Shown here in pieces: positions 61,657 to 64,000 of a DNA stretch of 64,000 nt. This DNA is from JBGPOS01 sp041488155 (GTDB lineage Bacteria > Chloroflexota > Dehalococcoidia > Tepidiformales > Tepidiformaceae). Under the pieces are notes generated by a model that was not told where the DNA came from, did no database searches, and saw only the letters and a list, made by a program, of their open reading frames with translations. Both the position numbers and the translations under genes were made by a program. The stretch is taken from positions 1 through 64,000 of the forward strand of contig JBGPOS010000009.1 of NCBI GenBank assembly GCA_041488155.1, given 5' to 3'. Each line of letters begins with the position of its first letter. Positions within the stretch are counted from its first letter, which is position 1.

Positions 61657-61686
61657 CCAGGACCGCGGCTCCGCCCGCGGTCCTGG
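61657..61686 (+). terminator. Perfect 12-bp hairpin after pilin 2
   Basis: CCAGGACCGCGG (61657-61668) and CCGCGGTCCTGG (61675-61686) with a 6-base loop, nine bases after the pilin 2 stop. There is no U-tract. It may be a terminator or an attenuator/mRNA stabiliser that keeps the pilin message abundant relative to assembly genes. Confidence 0.65.
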
Positions 61687-61729
61687 CCAGGCGAACAACC
61701 GTCCAGGCCGGGGAGAAGGGCCAAACAGG

Positions 61730-61987
61730 ATGGACCGCACGATGGCCAACACAATCGAGACCGCTGAACGCCTCGTTCTCGGAGTCCTTGTCTTTCTGCG
61801 ACATGTTGCCCGCGAAGAGCGCGCGCAGGATGGATTTGAGTACCTCCTTGTGGCGGGTACCGTGGGCATCGCGCTGGCCGTCGGCTTCCTCGCCGTCAAC
61901 ACCATCATCCCTGCAGTAGTCGGATACGCCTGCCCCGCAATCGACACGGTCAGCCCTGTCGCCGTTGGCGCCTGCATCAACCCCTAA
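61730..61987 (+). CDS. Flp-type pilin-like protein, divergent third copy
   Basis: 85 aa from ATG at 61730 (AAGGG nine bases upstream); a second Met four codons later is possible. VAREERAQDGFEYLLVAGTV shares the AQDGFEYLLV core with copies 1 and 2, but the helix differs and the C-terminus has two Cys (GYACPAIDTVSPVAVGACIN) that could form a disulfide. It may be a minor pilin or a second filament subunit. Confidence 0.8.
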   Translation: MDRTMANTIETAERLVLGVLVFLRHVAREERAQDGFEYLLVAGTVGIALAVGFLAVNTIIPAVVGYACPAIDTVSPVAVGACINP

Positions 61988-62025
61988 CGGTCAACTATCG
62001 GACGGACAACGTCGGAGCCGGGAAC

Positions 62026-62478
62026 ATGACCAAATTCACCGCGAAAAAGCTACGCTCGATGCTCCACCGGGAAGACGGCCAAGCTGGCTTCGAGTTCCTG
62101 CTCATCCTCCCTGCCTTCTTTCTCTTCTTCCTCCTGCTCATCGATTTCGGCGTAACCATGTACGACTACGTGTCTGTCGCGAACGCAGTCCGGGAAGGGT
62201 CCCGCCTCGGTGCGGTGAACTGCGGCGATGGCTCCTGTACCAGCTCCGAGATAAAGACTCGAGTGCTTGATCGCTCGGGCGGTGTCCTTTCTGCGGCCGG
62301 CGACGTGTCGGTCTCCTGGCCTACCGGCGGCGCCCGCGGGAGCTCGGTCGCCGTGAAGGTGACGCACAACCACACCTTCATCTTCTTCCCCTACACCTGG
62401 ACGATCACTGCCTGCTCGGATATGCGGCTCGAACAGACCGACAGCGGTGTCGCGGCCGCCAGCGGGTCGGGGTGTTAG
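62026..62478 (+). CDS. TadE-like minor pilin/pseudopilin
   Basis: 150 aa, ATG start. HREDGQAGFEFLLILPAFFL is a prepilin site with Gly at -1 and Glu at +5, followed by FFLLLIDFGVTMYDYVSVAN and AVREGSRLGAV, the TadE signature. The C-terminal domain (about residues 62-150) is Ser/Val/Thr-rich and has four Cys. TadE-type proteins take part in Flp pilus initiation at the outer face of the membrane. The stop overlaps the next gene. Confidence 0.85.
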   Translation: MTKFTAKKLRSMLHREDGQAGFEFLLILPAFFLFFLLLIDFGVTMYDYVSVANAVREGSRLGAVNCGDGSCTSSEIKTRVLDRSGGVLSAAGDVSVSWPTGGARGSSVAVKVTHNHTFIFFPYTWTITACSDMRLEQTDSGVAAASGSGC

Positions 62479-63752
62479 CGACGAAACGCTTCATGAGCAA
62501 CCGCCTGCATCGAGACGAACGGGGCCAGATGGCCTTCTTCATGCTGCTTATGATTTCCGTGGTGACCTTGTTCTTTGCCATGAGTCTGGACGCCGGCGTC
62601 TGGTATGCCGACCACCGCACCGCCCAAAACCAGGCGGAAGAGGCAGCGCTGGCGGCCGTCCAGGAACTGCCCGCGGCGGACACCTCGGCGGCCGTCGCCG
62701 CCGGGAACAGCTGGCTTACCAAGAACGGGGCCACCGCCTGCGGTCCTGCATGCATGGTCTTCAGCGATGCCACCGGTGACGGTAAGGCCGACACGGTCAG
62801 AGTCTCGGTCAGCCGGAAATCGCCAGGCTTCTTTTCCAAGCTGGCGGGCATCAACTTTGTCTCGGTGAGCGCCGCTGCAACGGCGCGTAGGGGGCCGGTG
62901 GACAGCACCAACGTCATGCCCTGGGCGGTTATCGCTCCCGACCCCACCTGCACGGAGGCTGCGGGCCGAAACTGCCTGTACAACGCGAACACCGCCGCCA
63001 ACAATGCGACCAACCCCGACACCGACTTCACCGACCCCGGTGATTGCAACGCTGCGTGGATTTTGTGCCCCTTCGGGTTGACGGCGGACCGTCTCTACGC
63101 GTTCAAAATTGGCACAGGCGGAAATACGAACATTCTCGCCGTTTGTGGAGCCGGCGCGAGTAACTACAGGGCTTGCCTCTCCGGGGCAACGAGCAGTGGG
63201 ATCTTCCAGGTAGGCCAGACCGTTGCCATCAACAGCCAACCAGGGACGCTGGCGAATTCAACTGACGCAGGCCTGGAAGCCCGGCCTCCCGCCGGTGCCT
63301 GGGCACTCCCCGGCGGTGCTGTCTGTAACGTCTTGGCCTCGCCGCTTCTCTCCAATAGTCAGAGTCCGGGCTATGACCCGGACGGGAAGCTTCTGGCGGC
63401 GGCGGCCTTCGTCAACCCGGTTCCCAACAAACAGTGTGCCTTCCGGCTTGTACCTATCCCGATAACGACTGCCCCGGGACAGGGCAGTTCGACCGTTACG
63501 GTCCTGGGCTTCGCGACCTTCGCGGTCGCGGCCTGGGACACCAACAACGGTAATGGCAACCAATTCGTCGCCTCGGCCTCCAATTCGACGTGCCATTCCG
63601 TCAAGAACAATCAAGTGACCGCCAACGACTATCCCTGTGGGACGGTCTGGGGCTACCTGTTCACGGGCGTAACGCCGCCCGACGCTCTTCTCTCGCAAAT
63701 CGGCAGCTCGAAAAATCCATTCGCACCAGTGCTCATCGCGCTGGTCAATTGA
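62472..63752 (+). CDS. TadG-like pilus assembly protein
   Basis: 426 aa from GTG at 62472, overlapping tadE by 7 bases; an ATG at 62493 is equally possible. DERGQMAFFMLLMISVVTLF and FAMSLDAGVWYADHRTAQNQ, AEEAALAAVQ match the TadG-like N-terminal domain with one membrane helix. The large extracytoplasmic remainder is rich in Asn, Ala and Gly with about a dozen Cys and no von Willebrand motif. It would anchor or stabilise the pilus at the cell surface. Confidence 0.8.
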   Translation: MLATKRFMSNRLHRDERGQMAFFMLLMISVVTLFFAMSLDAGVWYADHRTAQNQAEEAALAAVQELPAADTSAAVAAGNSWLTKNGATACGPACMVFSDATGDGKADTVRVSVSRKSPGFFSKLAGINFVSVSAAATARRGPVDSTNVMPWAVIAPDPTCTEAAGRNCLYNANTAANNATNPDTDFTDPGDCNAAWILCPFGLTADRLYAFKIGTGGNTNILAVCGAGASNYRACLSGATSSGIFQVGQTVAINSQPGTLANSTDAGLEARPPAGAWALPGGAVCNVLASPLLSNSQSPGYDPDGKLLAAAAFVNPVPNKQCAFRLVPIPITTAPGQGSSTVTVLGFATFAVAAWDTNNGNGNQFVASASNSTCHSVKNNQVTANDYPCGTVWGYLFTGVTPPDALLSQIGSSKNPFAPVLIALVN

Positions 63753-63764
63753 CCGGAGAGGCAT

Positions 63765-64000
63765 ATGACTTCGACCATTCCCGTACAACCGACTCTCGCC
63801 GGCCGCAAGGCCCTCATCGGCGCCCTCGTCCTCGGGGCGATCGCGGCCGGCCTAATCGTGGCCTTCCTCTCCACCCGTAACTCGTCCAGCGGCTCAACCA
63901 GCCTGGCAACGACGGTCAGCGTGGTGACCGCCAAGGACGACATCGCCGCCGGCACAGTGCTGAAGGCATCGCTCGTCGAAGTGCGCGACATCCCCAAAGA
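63765..64000 (+). CDS. cpaB: Flp pilus assembly protein CpaB/RcpC, truncated by window end
   Basis: ATG at 63765 with GGAGAG five bases upstream; 78 codons visible. The N-terminus is basic then a single helix KALIGALVLGAIAAGLIVAF, a Ser/Thr linker, and VSVVTAKDDIAAGTVLKASL and VEVRDIP, the start of the SAF domain typical of CpaB. It helps gate or guide the pilus through the envelope. It starts 12 bases after the tadG-like stop, so the operon continues past the window. Confidence 0.82.
   Translation, partial: MTSTIPVQPTLAGRKALIGALVLGAIAAGLIVAFLSTRNSSSGSTSLATTVSVVTAKDDIAAGTVLKASLVEVRDIPK

Noticed and set aside
1..64000. CRISPR arrays, insertion sequences, integrases or prophage genes
   Set aside because: No regularly spaced repeats, transposase or integrase motifs were found on reading; the only long direct repeat is the pilin duplication.

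Overview
This 64 kb window is high-GC bacterial chromosome, densely coding on both strands, with no rRNA, tRNA, insertion sequence, phage or CRISPR signal that I can see. The gene content fits a soil or sediment Chloroflexota lineage best (Flp-type pilins with a GFEYLL core, a UPF0182 membrane protein, several P450s, CoA transferase, amidohydrolase and Rieske genes). A deep actinobacterial lineage cannot be excluded. Starts are mixed: ATG, GTG and TTG after clear Shine-Dalgarno sites, several start codons sitting 5 to 6 bases after a -10 box (leaderless), and one probable ATT start.

Layout. 1-7.6 kb: partial cyclase-like protein, esterase, uracil-DNA glycosylase-like protein, an EXLDI-type gene with a consensus promoter, a Tat-exported animal-type heme peroxidase and a CoA transferase. 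7.6-13 kb: divergent cluster with two GT2 glycosyltransferases, an alkaline-phosphatase-fold protein and a GMC oxidoreductase. 13-28 kb: small enzymes, a P450, a LuxR HTH protein, a divergent c-di-GMP pair (GGDEF and HD-GYP), an acyltransferase, gamma-glutamyltransferase, amidohydrolase, 2-hydroxyacid dehydrogenase and enoyl-CoA hydratase. 28.3-29.3 kb: a GrdB-family gene interrupted by one in-frame TGA placed exactly at the first position of a CxxC-type motif, so a predicted selenoprotein. 29-45 kb: lipoprotein, PD-(D/E)XK/RNase H-like nuclease, phosphotransferase-kinase fusion, second P450, UPF0182, Rieske protein, SthA-type transhydrogenase, SDR and a degenerate GGDEF protein.

45.7-54.5 kb is the most coherent system. 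A guanidine-I (ykkC) riboswitch with an overlapping intrinsic terminator precedes an ABC importer (binding protein, permease, ATPase), a guanidine hydrolase (GdmH-type ureohydrolase), and urease ureA-B-C-F-G-D with start/stop overlaps. Together these would import guanidine, split it to urea and ammonia, then split urea to ammonia and CO2, all switched on by guanidine. Two single-base frameshifts, in the ATPase and in ureA, are either sequencing errors in G/C runs or early decay. ureE and the HypA/HypB-like nickel chaperones of GdmH are not present here.

54.5-64 kb: LLM oxidoreductase, a glycoside-hydrolase-like protein, an M23-like lipoprotein, then the start of a tad/Flp pilus locus: a recently duplicated TTG-initiated pilin pair flanking a prenylcysteine-methyltransferase-like gene, a third pilin, TadE-like, TadG-like and a truncated CpaB at the window end.
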